Positions 29,977 through 40,129 of a stretch of 64,000 nt of DNA are shown one piece after another. The DNA lies in NCBI GenBank assembly GCA_033725935.1, contig MU867060.1, forward strand, positions 1,501,337 through 1,565,336, in the 5' to 3' direction. Within the stretch, counting starts at the first letter, position 1. Each line of letters starts with the position of its first letter. The translations under genes were made by a program, and so were the position numbers. The notes beneath the pieces were generated by a model, which did not search any database, was not told where the DNA came from, and saw nothing but the letters and a program-made list of their open reading frames with translations. The DNA is from Cladorrhinum sp. PSN259. Taxonomy: Eukaryota; Ascomycota; Sordariomycetes; Sordariales; Podosporaceae.

Positions 29977-32655
29977 ATGGGGATTCTCTCCTTCAATCGC
30001 CTGCAATCGCGGGATCCCAAGCTTCCGCTATACAAGGAAGTATCTTCAAGCTCCAGTCGCCCGCTTCGATCACCAACCAAGGAGCGATATTCAGACAGCG
30101 AGGGCTCGTCCGACGAGTCCGACGATGAGGATCTCAGCGATGACTCCTCGCCAGAATCCAGTCCAGAAAGTTCAAGACGATCTTCCTCTTCAGCTGCCGC
30201 TCACATGATTCCCAAGAGAAAAAGGAAACCAGCATCGCCTCCTCCACGACGACCACCAGTCCGGAGATATCTCTATCGATTACCAAACAGGGTGGTACGG
30301 TATCTGTGCTTGGCCATGATATCGACAATCATAATATTCATCTTCGTTCTCGTCCGTGCGAGTCAATTAGAAAACCAGAGGGTGAAGGAAGGGAAAATCC
30401 CAGAACAGAAGCCGGTGCCAGCTCAATGGGAGCATTTCGAGTTCCTCACCAGGTATTACGGTGGTGTCAAGTCCGTCATCCCGCTCGAAGATAACACGCC
30501 CCAGTACCCCCGATTCGAGGACGAGCCACCATTCAATACCAGCCAGGCACAGCAGCAACAGCAGCAAGAAAAGAGAGAATTAAAGTCTAAGGAGCAATAT
30601 ATCGAAACTAGAGCTATACCAGAAAGCAAGCCATTCGAGAATCATCCTAGTGCTGCCCTCCCGAAGAGTAAGGACCACATCACAGAGTGCTTCCTCGACA
30701 GCAAGAAGAAACTAAAGGCGCCATCTCTTCGATACCTGAACGGAAGGCCAAATGGCTTCCCCGACAACATCCTTGGTTCTTACGAGCTCTTCTCTCTCCC
30801 CGAAGATATCTGCTTCGACCGCTTTGGCAGATATGGACCATATGGCTATGGCTACTCCATTAGAGAAGGCGGGCTTGGTGTTGGTGAATCCGGTGACCGG
30901 GAGGGAGCCGAGGCTGTTTGGAAACCTGTCAGAGAGGTTGACTACCGGACCGTTGACTGGGCAGACTCTCAACGCCGATGCTACAGCGCCAATGCCCAAC
31001 GTTATAAGCCTCTGGAAGTGCGTCCCGCTCCTCCCCATGGCTTTTACATAGGTGATGGCATCAAGAGCACCGGCATCCATGCTCGCGAGACAAATAACAC
31101 TGAAGGTGGGAAGGTCAAGACCGTCAAGCCTGTCCAGACAGAGAAGACGGATGAGACAGCTAAGACCGGGCCGTCCGAAGGCACAACTGAGTCCACCGAG
31201 GAGAAACCCAAGGGAGATATCGGAAGAACAGCCATTGTCCTCCGGTGCTGGGATGAATACCCCTGGAAGGTGGAGGACATCCTCAACCTGCGCGCACTTA
31301 TCTCTGAGTTATCACTCGCGTCTGGTGGTCGCTATGACGTGCACCTCCTGGTCCAAGTCCGCAACGACGCCAAGCACCCAGTCTGGGCCGACGACGACGA
31401 GTACCGCAACCACATCAACGAGACAGTCCCCGAAGAGTTCCGCGGCATGGCCACACTCTGGTCCGTAACCCAGATGCTCGCCGTCTACCAAGGAGTACAC
31501 GACCTCTGGACCAGCGGCCCCGAGCGCCCCGTTCACGGCTCTTACCGCGGCCTCCAAATGGCCATGCAGCACTTCGCCTATAACCATCCCGAGTACGACC
31601 ACTTCTGGCAGTGGGAAATGGATATCCGCTACACGGGACACTACCTTGACCTCCTCACCAAGCTCGAGACGTGGACGACCGCTCAGCCCCGTAAAGGCCT
31701 CTGGGAGCGCAACGCCCGCTTTTACATGCCCTACGTCCACGGCACCTGGGAAGACTTCAAGCAGATGGCCCGCGTCCAGACCGAGCACGGCACCATCGGC
31801 GCCGATAACGTCTTTGACAACATCCCCGGCGTGGCTAAATCAAAGCCTGGCCAGCCAACCAAGAACTCAAGAGGCGAACGCTCCATCTGGGGCCCTGAAC
31901 GCCCCGTCGACGAGAAGGACTGGTTGAACCCCGAGGCGGACGATATCCCGCCCACTTCCTACGAGAAAGACAAGTACGTCTGGGGCGTGGGCGAGGAAGC
32001 CGACCTGATTACTTTGTCGCCCATCTTCGATCCGGAGGGAACGACCTGGAAGCTGGCCAACGACATAACGGGGTACAACGAGACAGCCGGCAACGGCAGA
32101 CCGCCCCGTCGCGCGCAGATCATTACCGCCGCGCGCATGTCGAGGCGGTTGCTCGTCACGATGCACCGCGAGACTGCTTTCCTGAAGCACCACGCTTTCC
32201 CGGAGATGTGGCCTGCCACTGTTGCGCTGCACCACGGGTACAAAGCTGTTTTTGCTCCTCACCCCGTCTTTGTCGACCGCGCTTGGCCGCCCGAGTACAT
32301 GGCTCGGGTGCTGAACGGCGGGAAGAACGGTGCCTCGGGCGGCGCGAGGACGAGCGTATACGGGGACAGGGAACATAACATGCGGGGCTTGACGTGGTTT
32401 TACAACGCGGGATTCTCCGGGAATTTGTACAAGCGGTGGATGGGGCTCAAAGTTAATAATGACGGCGGGGAGCAATTTGAGATGACTGTGGACGAGTCTC
32501 TGGACGATTTGAGCGTTTCGACCATGAGGGGAGGGGAGGGGAGGATGTGCCTGCCTCCTATGCTTTTGCACCCCGTTAAGGAGGTTGATCTGCCTGTGCA
32601 GGTTGGGGGCGAGGCTGCTGATGTTATGGATGGGGAGAGTGATCCCTCTGCTTGA
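29977..32655 (+). CDS. DUF3405 type II membrane protein, glycosyltransferase-like
   Basis: Single-exon gene of 892 aa from ATG 29977 (MGILSFNRLQSRDPK); the frame extends upstream only to a GTG. Residues about 30-85 are Ser/Asp-rich, followed by a basic stretch (IPKRKRKPASPPPRRPPVRR). One transmembrane helix at about 109-128 (YLCLAMISTIIIFIFVLV) gives a type II topology with a lumenal catalytic-like domain. The domain carries DUF3405 hallmarks: TAIVLRCWDEYPW, YDVHLLVQVRND, YDHFWQWEMDIRYTGHYL, WERNARFYMPYVHGTW and, near the end, GLTWFYNAGFSGNLYKRWMG. The family is fungal and presumed to be Golgi-located; its activity is not established. A linker at about 365-410 rich in Lys/Thr/Glu is variable. 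The gene converges with EMP24. Confidence 0.88.
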   Translation: MGILSFNRLQSRDPKLPLYKEVSSSSSRPLRSPTKERYSDSEGSSDESDDEDLSDDSSPESSPESSRRSSSSAAAHMIPKRKRKPASPPPRRPPVRRYLYRLPNRVVRYLCLAMISTIIIFIFVLVRASQLENQRVKEGKIPEQKPVPAQWEHFEFLTRYYGGVKSVIPLEDNTPQYPRFEDEPPFNTSQAQQQQQQEKRELKSKEQYIETRAIPESKPFENHPSAALPKSKDHITECFLDSKKKLKAPSLRYLNGRPNGFPDNILGSYELFSLPEDICFDRFGRYGPYGYGYSIREGGLGVGESGDREGAEAVWKPVREVDYRTVDWADSQRRCYSANAQRYKPLEVRPAPPHGFYIGDGIKSTGIHARETNNTEGGKVKTVKPVQTEKTDETAKTGPSEGTTESTEEKPKGDIGRTAIVLRCWDEYPWKVEDILNLRALISELSLASGGRYDVHLLVQVRNDAKHPVWADDDEYRNHINETVPEEFRGMATLWSVTQMLAVYQGVHDLWTSGPERPVHGSYRGLQMAMQHFAYNHPEYDHFWQWEMDIRYTGHYLDLLTKLETWTTAQPRKGLWERNARFYMPYVHGTWEDFKQMARVQTEHGTIGADNVFDNIPGVAKSKPGQPTKNSRGERSIWGPERPVDEKDWLNPEADDIPPTSYEKDKYVWGVGEEADLITLSPIFDPEGTTWKLANDITGYNETAGNGRPPRRAQIITAARMSRRLLVTMHRETAFLKHHAFPEMWPATVALHHGYKAVFAPHPVFVDRAWPPEYMARVLNGGKNGASGGARTSVYGDREHNMRGLTWFYNAGFSGNLYKRWMGLKVNNDGGEQFEMTVDESLDDLSVSTMRGGEGRMCLPPMLLHPVKEVDLPVQVGGEAADVMDGESDPSA

Positions 32656-33352
32656 TTTATTATAAAAAAAAGTTCAAGGGGGTGGGTGATTTTTTATATA
32701 TATATATCCATTTACACTAGACTACTACTCTGTTAGGAGTGGTCTTTGGGGCGTTTTTTTACGGGCACATATTTGGGATAATCTTTTTTATTTATTTGTC
32801 ATTTATTTGGATGATGGATATAGGTAGAGATGTTCATATGAAATGCTAGATGATGATAATGATGGTTGATGGAAATTCTTGACGTATAATGAATGGCTTC
32901 AGTTCCTATTGGTATTATGTTTAACACCCCACAAAATATACCAGCTTGTTTGGATATTGAGTTCATTGAGAAATATATCTTGGGGCTTTATTGTATGTGC
33001 TACTTATCTCGGTGATCCCCTCTTTACGTTTAGAGTGAAGCAAAACAAAATGGAATCATCAACATCATACAATTATCATCCACAAGTGCCACATAACGAA
33101 GCGTCTCGCTTCTGCCTAACCTGAAATAGGTTATACTTTGACGACACTGGTGATACAGTTCGGCTTCATTCCAACATTACAAGACATGATGCTTCATCTA
33201 ATACGCCAAAAAAAAGAAAACTCCCTGTTTGTCCATTTTTTCGTATTCAACACCATGCGATCCTTTCCTTTTCCTCCTCGTTTCCCACCCTGGTGCCCCG
33301 TATGAATATCCATCTCTGTGTGTATGGTGTGTATGAATCTGCAAATAATCTT
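32656..33352. other. Convergent 3' spacer, no gene seen
   Basis: AT-rich sequence between the DUF3405 and EMP24 stops, with a short TA repeat around 32695-32707. No gene is supported. Confidence 0.6.
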
Positions 33353-34028
33353 TTAAACAACCCGCTTAACCTCAAAGAACCGCCTCAACCACCAGACCTG
33401 GAAGACACTCTCGCCAATGACAACGCCAATGATAAAAACGTTCCACCACTTGACTCTGCTGTTGGTGCTCTCGGCCGTGTTACGGTGGGTGCGCTCGCGG
33501 ACAACAATGTAGCTCTGTTCATCCTTAACCCGCTCCAGAAGCTCAGAAAGCTTGCGGACCTCGACCTCGAGGGGATCCTGGGGCGCATCGGCCTCGGAGA
33601 CGTAAACAATGCCGTGGACGTTGAAAGAGACCTCCTTAGAGGAGGCACCCCAGTGCTCGTTGCCGAAGCAGTAGAGGTACTTGCCGTCGTGCTTTGCCTC
33701 GAAGGAGAAGTCGCCGTTGGAGATGGATTTTTCGTTTACTTCGAACTGTCCGACGGGGTTTGTGATCTGGAAGCAAGGAAATCATGTTAGTTGGATTCCG
33801 ATCTCCAAGGGACAGATGGGCCCATACCCAGAAGTCAATGTCGAGGTTCCCGGCACTACCAAATTCCCTGTCGCCGACCTGGAAGGTCACCGTCATCTTG
33901 TCATCGCGGTGGAGGTTCTCGTGGAAGCATTCGCGGCCATGCGCGGGGAGCTGGATGTTGTGGGCGAGGGCCGAGCTCAACAGCACCGAGGCCGAGAGCA
34001 GCAGCTTGGCTGCCGAAGGCAGAAACAT
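33353..34028 (-). CDS. EMP24: p24 family COPII cargo receptor Emp24
   Basis: Exon 1 is 34028..33828, the intron is 33827..33767 (61 bp, GTATGG...CAACTAAC...TTCCAG), and exon 2 is 33766..33353, giving 204 aa. A signal peptide (MFLPSAAKLLLSASVLLSSALA) is followed by the GOLD domain with its two conserved cysteines (GRECFHENL and KYLYCFGNEH). The luminal coiled region has the highly conserved DEQSYIVVRERTHRNTAESTN. The transmembrane helix (VKWWNVFIIGVVIGESVFQVWWL) ends with a short cytosolic tail LRRFFEVKRVV. The tail has the FF motif for COPII and a dibasic-like COPI signal. Length and tail identify the p24 beta/Emp24 class. It cycles between ER and Golgi and sorts GPI-anchored cargo. The gene is divergent from ARF1, a functionally related traffic gene. 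Confidence 0.93.
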
Positions 34029-35245
34029 GGCGATTGATTGCGGTGGAGAGGCGAATTCGTAAGCCGTCGTCGAGTTCGAGTTCGAGATGCCACTTTGCCA
34101 GTTTGTGCGGATTGACCACTTCGCGATGCAGTCTCCTTCTGGAACGTCGTCTTTCCCGGGTTCAGATTCCCAAGGGACACCTTGGCGATTCTGGCCGCGA
34201 AATCGAGCTGTCCAGCACGCCAGCAATTGGCTCCAGGTATGCTGCCAAGACCGCTATGGAACAGGGTTGGACTTGTGGCTCAGGGGGCCTGGCAAAAAAG
34301 TTGACAGCAAAAAAAGTGAGGCAAGAGTTGCCGGTCCGTCGGGGAGTCTCCACAGGTGGCGGATCTTTGGGGTACTTGCTGGGTACAGCTGGCATTGGCT
34401 GGTGCGTGCCTAAAAAGGGGCTGGCGATAAGGTTGCCAGTGGGTATCTGTACAGGGGGTCTCTTCGGGGAAGAGAAAGCCACTGGTTGCCAGCGCCTCCT
34501 CTCTGCAAAGACGACGCTGGAACTGGCAGAGTGCCCCGTGCCCGTGCGTGTCCGGCTGAGCCCGCCCAAGAACAACTTTCCAAAAACCAAACCGTTCCCC
34601 CAAAAGACTTTCCCTTCCCACACCGCCATCATAGCATCATTGCCAGCACCCATCGCGACGGTAAACAACCGCATCGCCATCATCATCTGTATTCGAGGAC
34701 CGCCTTGAATAGTAAGTCATTTTCTCTGTCTGGCACGCCTCCTCTCCCTGCCACTGGTGGATGCGCTGTTAGGGAGAGCATTAGGCTTCTGCCTCCTGCC
34801 TCGGCCTGCCGCGCCTCGTCCGCTTGCAACTCTGGGTGCCTTCCGTCACTCGATCACGACAATCGATGGTTGGCGTCTCTTGGCCCCGAAACCATCCTGC
34901 TGTTCAATTCGTCTTCGACCTCGTCACGTCACTCGATCACTGGCTGCATCTCCTTTGAGAACAAAAGGCAACTCGACAGTTTGGTGGAAGCCGCCCTGGT
35001 CCTATCAAATCGTGCGAACGCCTCGCATATCTGTCCTCAGACCACAGTCGACTTCCGCTCTTAAATCTTCGCCCCCCGACTCGCAACTTCCTTTGTATCA
35101 TCGACAACAACCTACATAGCACTTACAGTCATTCAATTTTTACTTGATTTTGCTCACTTGCTTACGCGACATTCCTTACAGTTAATCCAACACCAACACC
35201 CAATTTCCCCAAGTCTCTCACGACAAGTGAGCCAACACCGCTAAG
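34029..35245. other. Divergent intergenic region EMP24-ARF1
   Basis: 1.2 kb, GC-rich near EMP24 and pyrimidine-rich near ARF1, consistent with long 5' leaders. A 305-codon plus-strand frame (33791..34708) starts inside antisense EMP24, is composed of Arg/Ser/Gly low complexity and is not called. Confidence 0.55.
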
Positions 35246-36006
35246 ATGGGCATGGCAGCTTCCAAACTCGCGGATGCGATCCGCCTCCTCTTCGTATTCA
35301 ACAAGAAGGAGATGAGAATTCTGATGGTCGGTCTCGACGCTGCTGGAAAGACCACCATTCTCTACAAGCTCAAGCTCGGTGAAGTCGTCACCACCATCCC
35401 TACCATCGGTACGATAAGCATCCACTCATCAACATTACGATAATCCCGATTCTGGACGATTGATATGCTAACATTTTCTGCTTTGTCAAGGCTTCAACGT
35501 CGAGACCGTCGAGTATGCCAACATTCAGTTCACCGTGTGGGATGTTGGTGGTCAAGACAAGATTCGTCCCCTCTGGAGACATTACTTCCAGAACACCCAG
35601 GGTATCATTTTCGTCGTCGACTCCAACGATCGTGATCGTATTCCCGAGGCCCGCGAAGAGCTTCAGCGCATGCTCAACGAGGATGAGCTGCGGGACGCTC
35701 TTCTCCTGGTCTTTGCCAACAAGCAGGATCTTCCTGTAAGCTTTGAAACCCTTGGAATCTGTAAATGATGCAATTCGACTGACTCGTGTGAATAGAACGC
35801 CATGAGCGTCGCTGAGATCACAGACAAGCTTGGCCTGCACAGCTTGCGGCAACGCACCTGGGTACGATTACATTCCTTATGGCCCTGCGACGTAACGTGA
35901 ATTCTAACATTATCTGCAGTACATCCAATCCACTTGCGCCACTTCCGGTGACGGTCTCTTCGAGGGTCTCGACTGGCTCTCCAGCGAACTCAAGAAGAAG
36001 AGCTAA
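35246..36006 (+). CDS. ARF1: ADP-ribosylation factor, Arf1-type small GTPase
   Basis: Exons are 35246..35408, 35491..35735, 35796..35861 and 35920..36006 (introns 82, 60 and 58 bp), giving 186 aa. Gly2 is present for N-myristoylation. G-box motifs are GLDAAGKTT (P-loop), PTIGFNVETVEY (switch I), WDVGGQDKIRPLWRHY (switch II), ANKQDLP and TCATSGDG. The body is nearly identical to Arf1 of other fungi, so a function in COPI coat and Golgi recruitment is well supported. The N-terminal amphipathic helix is odd: MGMAASKLADAIRLLFVFNKKEM is five residues longer than the common MGLxxxKLFDxLWGKKEM form. No splice pair removes the excess. Intron 1 ends in AAG (GTCAAG); the conserved TIGFNV junction fixes it. 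The last splice joins QRTW to YIQSTCATSG. Confidence 0.93.
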
Positions 36007-36995
36007 ACGCATCGCTCTCCTTAGCAAGTCAAGCATGGTTCGATTGTTGTCCGCTAGATACCCTTTAGGCAATCGACTATTCCATGAACAACATAATTGG
36101 CGGCTGGCATCTGCATCGTAAAATGCCACTCGCATCTATGAGGGGAAGCAGATGAAGAGGTCGACGCTCTCTTTATAACTTTTGGTCACTTTTCGGAAAG
36201 ACGGGGGCGCTACTGGGTCGGGATCTTGTACAATTTGATACATCGTCAGGAGAAGATCATCCATCTACTACTTCGCTCCCGGACCACCCCGATTCTCGCT
36301 TTTACTGGTTTGTTACGACTCGTTACGTGCTATGGATCGGATGGAATGAAAGAATTCTCTTGTTGGTGTTCCGGGAGGGTTGTGGTATAGCATGGTGTGA
36401 TCTCACAAATATCGGGAGGGGGGGGCGAAAGGAGTGGAAGGGGGGGGGGGCTGTAAACACAACAGTTGCTAATCATCAATCTTGATTTCCGTTTTCTGCC
36501 TTGGGGTTTTTCCTCTTCTCTCTTTTTTTCACCTCGCTCGAGTTTTCCTGTAATGAGTTGATGTCCTGCGAAATTCCATTCTCCCTGCCTTTTTTACTGT
36601 ATGGCTAGTGTTATCTATCTGTTTGCCCTCGAGCAGTTGGTTTATCATGAATGTCAAATGCGAATGTCTACCTACACTCTTTTTTTTGGCCTAGTGAACT
36701 TCCAGGTTTCTTCTGCCTGCCTGCCTTTGTTACACCCCCTCATCACCACATTTCCATCTTGAGGTGGGATGAGATGAGCTCGACAAAACCACACTGCCAC
36801 TTCCCGCCTTGAATAAAACAACGAAAAGCAGGACAAAGAAAGAAATCCATACCCGAGCCTATCTATGTAGCTGACCCTCTCCCTACCTACCCTCCCTGCC
36901 CACGAAAAAACGGAGACTGCATACAATCTAATGCTTAAATATTTATAGCGCGATACACACCTAATTCACACTTTCCTACCATAGTATGCCTATAT
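36007..36995. other. 3' region of ARF1, no gene seen
   Basis: Long AT-rich interval with two G-rich tracts (about 36416-36450). No gene is supported. Confidence 0.55.
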
Positions 36996-37190
36996 CCCTT
37001 ATTTATACGCCTATTCAGCTTCTATTAATGCATTCTTGCCTTTTTTCTATATCTATTCGGTTTCTATTAATGCATTTACAACTCCTTTTTATGCTTATTC
37101 AGCTTCTGTTAACGTATTCCTGACTCCCTTCTACGCCTATTCGGTTTCTATTACTGCATTCTTAACTCCTTTCTACGAATGCTCTATATC
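36996..37190. repeat. 42-bp minisatellite, about 4.5 degenerate copies
   Basis: Two exact 42-bp units lie at 37084..37125 and 37126..37167. More degenerate copies precede them from 36996 and a partial copy follows to about 37190. Each has the pattern CCYTTYTAYGCYTATTCRGY then TTCTRTTAMYGYATTC and an ACT end. The unit is 14 codons and is open on the plus strand, giving TPFYAYSVSITAFL-like peptides in a frame that runs to 37473. No start context or homology supports a real gene. Confidence 0.8.
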
Positions 37191-37534
37191 TTTTAATTTG
37201 CGATTTTTTTCTTTCTGTGCACCTTTTTTTTGGACTGGTCGTCTAGACGTACATTATATAGATACATCACGATCTACAAGAATAACGTATCAACTGAAAC
37301 ATTTTTCAATTTGCTATTCAATTTGCTTGTGTGCGGATTTCCCTATCCAAGTACAGTATACACACTCCTACCTTATGCTAGCCCTGTTGTTCGTTTCTCC
37401 TGTACACTCCTCCATGCGATGCTGTAGTAATATTCGAAGAAAAAGCGGCGATCATAACACTCATAAACTATAGTACATCATCATACAAAAAATCAATACA
37501 CACCTCCTCAGCCACATCTTTCTTAGCTTACACC

Positions 37535-39997
37535 TTACTCGACCTCCTTATTCTCCTTATTATTTTCAGTCTCTGCAGTCTCCTTGCTCGCTTCAGCAGT
37601 AGTAGTAGCTTCCGCGGTATTCTCAGTTGGCGTAGCGGTAATTACCAAGCCTGTCTTATCTTCATTGATCGCAACAGTAGCCGTATCGCCAGTCCTCAGA
37701 TTTCCACGGATGATCTTGTCAGCCAGGCCATTGCCAATCTCGGTGGTGATCAAGCGGTTGAGGGGGCGAGCGCCAAACTTGGGGTCGTAACCCCGTTCAG
37801 CGAGCCACTGCCTGACGTCGTTGGGTACAACAAGAGTGATACGACGATCATCGAGGCGTTGCTGCAGCTCTTTGAGACGGATGTCGACAATATCTCTAAG
37901 CGCTGTGAGTGACAGGCGCTTGAAGATGATGAAGGAGTCGATACGATTGAGGAACTCTGGCGGATACTGGGACGCAACAACATCCATAACTGCCTTCTTC
38001 ACGTCGGGGTGGATGTCTCCTTCCGACGTTTCCTTGTATGGATGAATCATGTCATTACCGACGAGGATCTCGGCGCCAAGGTTAGAGGTGAGGACGATGA
38101 TGGTGTTCTTGAAGTCGACTTTATGACCTTGTGCATCAGTGAGGTAACCCTCGTCGAGGACCTGAAGGAGCAGAGCGGAGATATCCCGATGAGCCTTCTC
38201 GAACTCGTCAAAGAGGAGTACAGCGTAAGGCTTCCGACGGACTGCCTCGGTCAGCTGGCCGGCATCCTCGTACCCCACATAACCGGACGGGGCACCTATC
38301 AGGCGAGAGATGGTGTGCTTCTCTTGGAACTCGCTCATATCGAAACGAACAACGGCGGATTCGGTCGAGAACAGGAAACCGGCGAGCTTCTTGCAAAGCT
38401 CGGTCTTGCCGACACCAGTGGGCCCCAAGAAGAAGAAAGACGCGAGAGGCCGGTTTTCGCCGCTCAGGCCGGCTCTCTGCATTCTTACAGCATCGGCAAC
38501 GGCCTTGAGGGCTTCATCTTGGCCACGGACGGATTCCCGAAGAAGGTCCTCCATGTGAATTAGTTTCTCCGTGTGTCCACTAGTCAGCTTGGAAATCGGG
38601 ATGCCCGTGATCCTCGAAACCACATTGGCAATGTCGTCTGCTGTTACCGAGTCGTGGAGGAGAGCGCCCTCGCCGCCTGGCCTTTCACCCTCCTTGGGGA
38701 GCTTTTTCGAGAGAGAGGGGATAATGCTGAATCTCAACTCTGAGGCTCTGCCAAAGTTACCCACACGCTGAGCTTGTTCCAACTCAATGCGCGCCTTGTC
38801 GAGATCGGCCTGTGCTTGCTTTACGGCATCGATTTCAGCCTTTTCCTTCTCCCACTTCTCCGTTAGACCTCTAACTTCCTCCAATGCAATCTTGAGATCA
38901 GCCTCAAGCTTTTCTCTCCTTTCCTTGCTGGCGATATCCTTCTCTTTTCTCAAACTTTCGAGTTCGATCTGAAGAGTCATGATCTTCTGATCGAGACGCT
39001 GAATATCTTCTGGCTTGCTTTCCTGTTGTAACCTGAGTGAGCTTGCTGCCTCGTCCATCAAGTCGATTGCTTTGTCGGGAAGAAAGCGGTCGGTAATGTA
39101 GCGATTGGAATACGTGGCGGCAGCAACCAAGGCTCCGTCGGTAATACGGACACCATGGTGAACTTCATACTTGTCTTTGATACCGCGCAGAATACTGATT
39201 GTGTCTTGGACGGTAGGTTCGCTCACAAGAATTGGCTGGAAACGACGGGCGAGAGCGACGTCCTTCTCGATTATTCGGTATTCTGCCAATGTTGTTGCGC
39301 CACAGCATTGCAGTTCGCCTCTCGAGAGGGCTGGTTTGAGAAGATTCGATGCATCGATTGACCCTTCCGCCTTTCCAAGACCGAGTAGGGTGTGAAGCTC
39401 ATCAATGAAGAGGATGACCTCGCCGTTGGCTTGTTCAACTTCGGTAAGGACCTTCTTAAGACGCTCTTCAAAATCACCCCTGTATTTGGCTCCAGCAATA
39501 AGAGACCCAAGGTCCAAACTGATAACCCTCTTATTCTTGATGCTTTCTGGAACGGCGCCCCGTACGATTTCCAGGGCCAGCCCTTCCAGAACCGCTGTCT
39601 TGCCAACACCAGCACTTCCAATCAACACCGGATTATTTTTGGTCCTGCGAGAGAGAACTTGTATCGTTCTCTGAATTTCTGCGGACCGACCAATTACTGG
39701 ATCGAGCTTGCCATCCCTCGCTTTTGCAGTAAGATCAACGCCATATTGTTCCAGTGCCGGTTTCTCTGGTTCGCCCCCAAGGTTCATGCGGTGGGTGCCA
39801 CCGGGTGGATGTGGCCTGCCATTGGAATATGCCCGCGCTACTATCGTTGGGAGAACCCGTAATGAGTTTGCGATGGGCGCTATGTGCGACGTAGTTGCTC
39901 CGAGAGCTCGAGGAAATGGGCGTTCGCGAGTGGCTGCTCTCGACGCTGCTGCGATGCGCCGGGAGGTGGTTGAGAGTATACGTGCTCTGGCTTGCAT
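37535..39997 (-). CDS. HSP78: Mitochondrial Hsp100 disaggregase Hsp78 (ClpB type)
   Basis: Single-exon gene of 820 aa. Residues 1 to about 58 form a mitochondrial presequence rich in Arg/Ala/Ser (MQARARILSTTSRRIAAASR). As in yeast Hsp78, the Clp N-domain is absent, and the protein starts directly at LEQYGVDLTAKARDGKLDPVIGR. The first AAA module has Walker A GSAGVGKT (127-134) and Walker B VILFIDELHTLLG. A middle coiled coil of the ClpB type (about 345-460) is Lys/Glu-rich. The second module has GPTGVGKT at about 530, SEFQEKHTISRLIGAPSGYVGYE, VLLFDEFEKAH, and the sensor-2 region GARPLNRLI. It cooperates with mitochondrial Hsp70 in the matrix to resolubilise aggregated proteins. The C-terminal 40 aa are a Thr/Glu/Asn-rich tail. 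Heat-shock control is suggested by the element at about 40117-40129. Confidence 0.94.
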   Translation of the reverse strand: MQARARILSTTSRRIAAASRAATRERPFPRALGATTSHIAPIANSLRVLPTIVARAYSNGRPHPPGGTHRMNLGGEPEKPALEQYGVDLTAKARDGKLDPVIGRSAEIQRTIQVLSRRTKNNPVLIGSAGVGKTAVLEGLALEIVRGAVPESIKNKRVISLDLGSLIAGAKYRGDFEERLKKVLTEVEQANGEVILFIDELHTLLGLGKAEGSIDASNLLKPALSRGELQCCGATTLAEYRIIEKDVALARRFQPILVSEPTVQDTISILRGIKDKYEVHHGVRITDGALVAAATYSNRYITDRFLPDKAIDLMDEAASSLRLQQESKPEDIQRLDQKIMTLQIELESLRKEKDIASKERREKLEADLKIALEEVRGLTEKWEKEKAEIDAVKQAQADLDKARIELEQAQRVGNFGRASELRFSIIPSLSKKLPKEGERPGGEGALLHDSVTADDIANVVSRITGIPISKLTSGHTEKLIHMEDLLRESVRGQDEALKAVADAVRMQRAGLSGENRPLASFFFLGPTGVGKTELCKKLAGFLFSTESAVVRFDMSEFQEKHTISRLIGAPSGYVGYEDAGQLTEAVRRKPYAVLLFDEFEKAHRDISALLLQVLDEGYLTDAQGHKVDFKNTIIVLTSNLGAEILVGNDMIHPYKETSEGDIHPDVKKAVMDVVASQYPPEFLNRIDSFIIFKRLSLTALRDIVDIRLKELQQRLDDRRITLVVPNDVRQWLAERGYDPKFGARPLNRLITTEIGNGLADKIIRGNLRTGDTATVAINEDKTGLVITATPTENTAEATTTAEASKETAETENNKENKEVE

Positions 39998-40082
39998 TTT
40001 GAGGTGGTACAGTTTTGCAGAACTGAAACGAGGTCACCGCCAAAACCGTGGCGCTTGACAAGTTTGCATCTTGAGACCGTTG

Positions 40083-40129
40083 ATATATAGGAACCAGCTG
40101 TGGCAACTGGCGACAATCCGGAAGCTTCT
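40083..40129 (-). promoter_or_regulatory. Putative heat-shock element and TATA box of HSP78
   Basis: GAAGCTTC at 40121..40128 is a perfect GAAnnTTC heat-shock core. The preceding ATCCG adds an imperfect third unit (aTCcgGAAgcTTC). It lies 124 bp upstream of the HSP78 start. CTATATATCA (minus strand, about 40082-40091) lies between it and the gene, about 90 bp from the ATG, in TATA-box position. Confidence 0.5.

Noticed and set aside
33791..34708. 305-codon plus-strand frame between EMP24 and ARF1
   Set aside because: It begins within antisense EMP24, is Arg/Ser/Gly low complexity and has no homology that I recognise.
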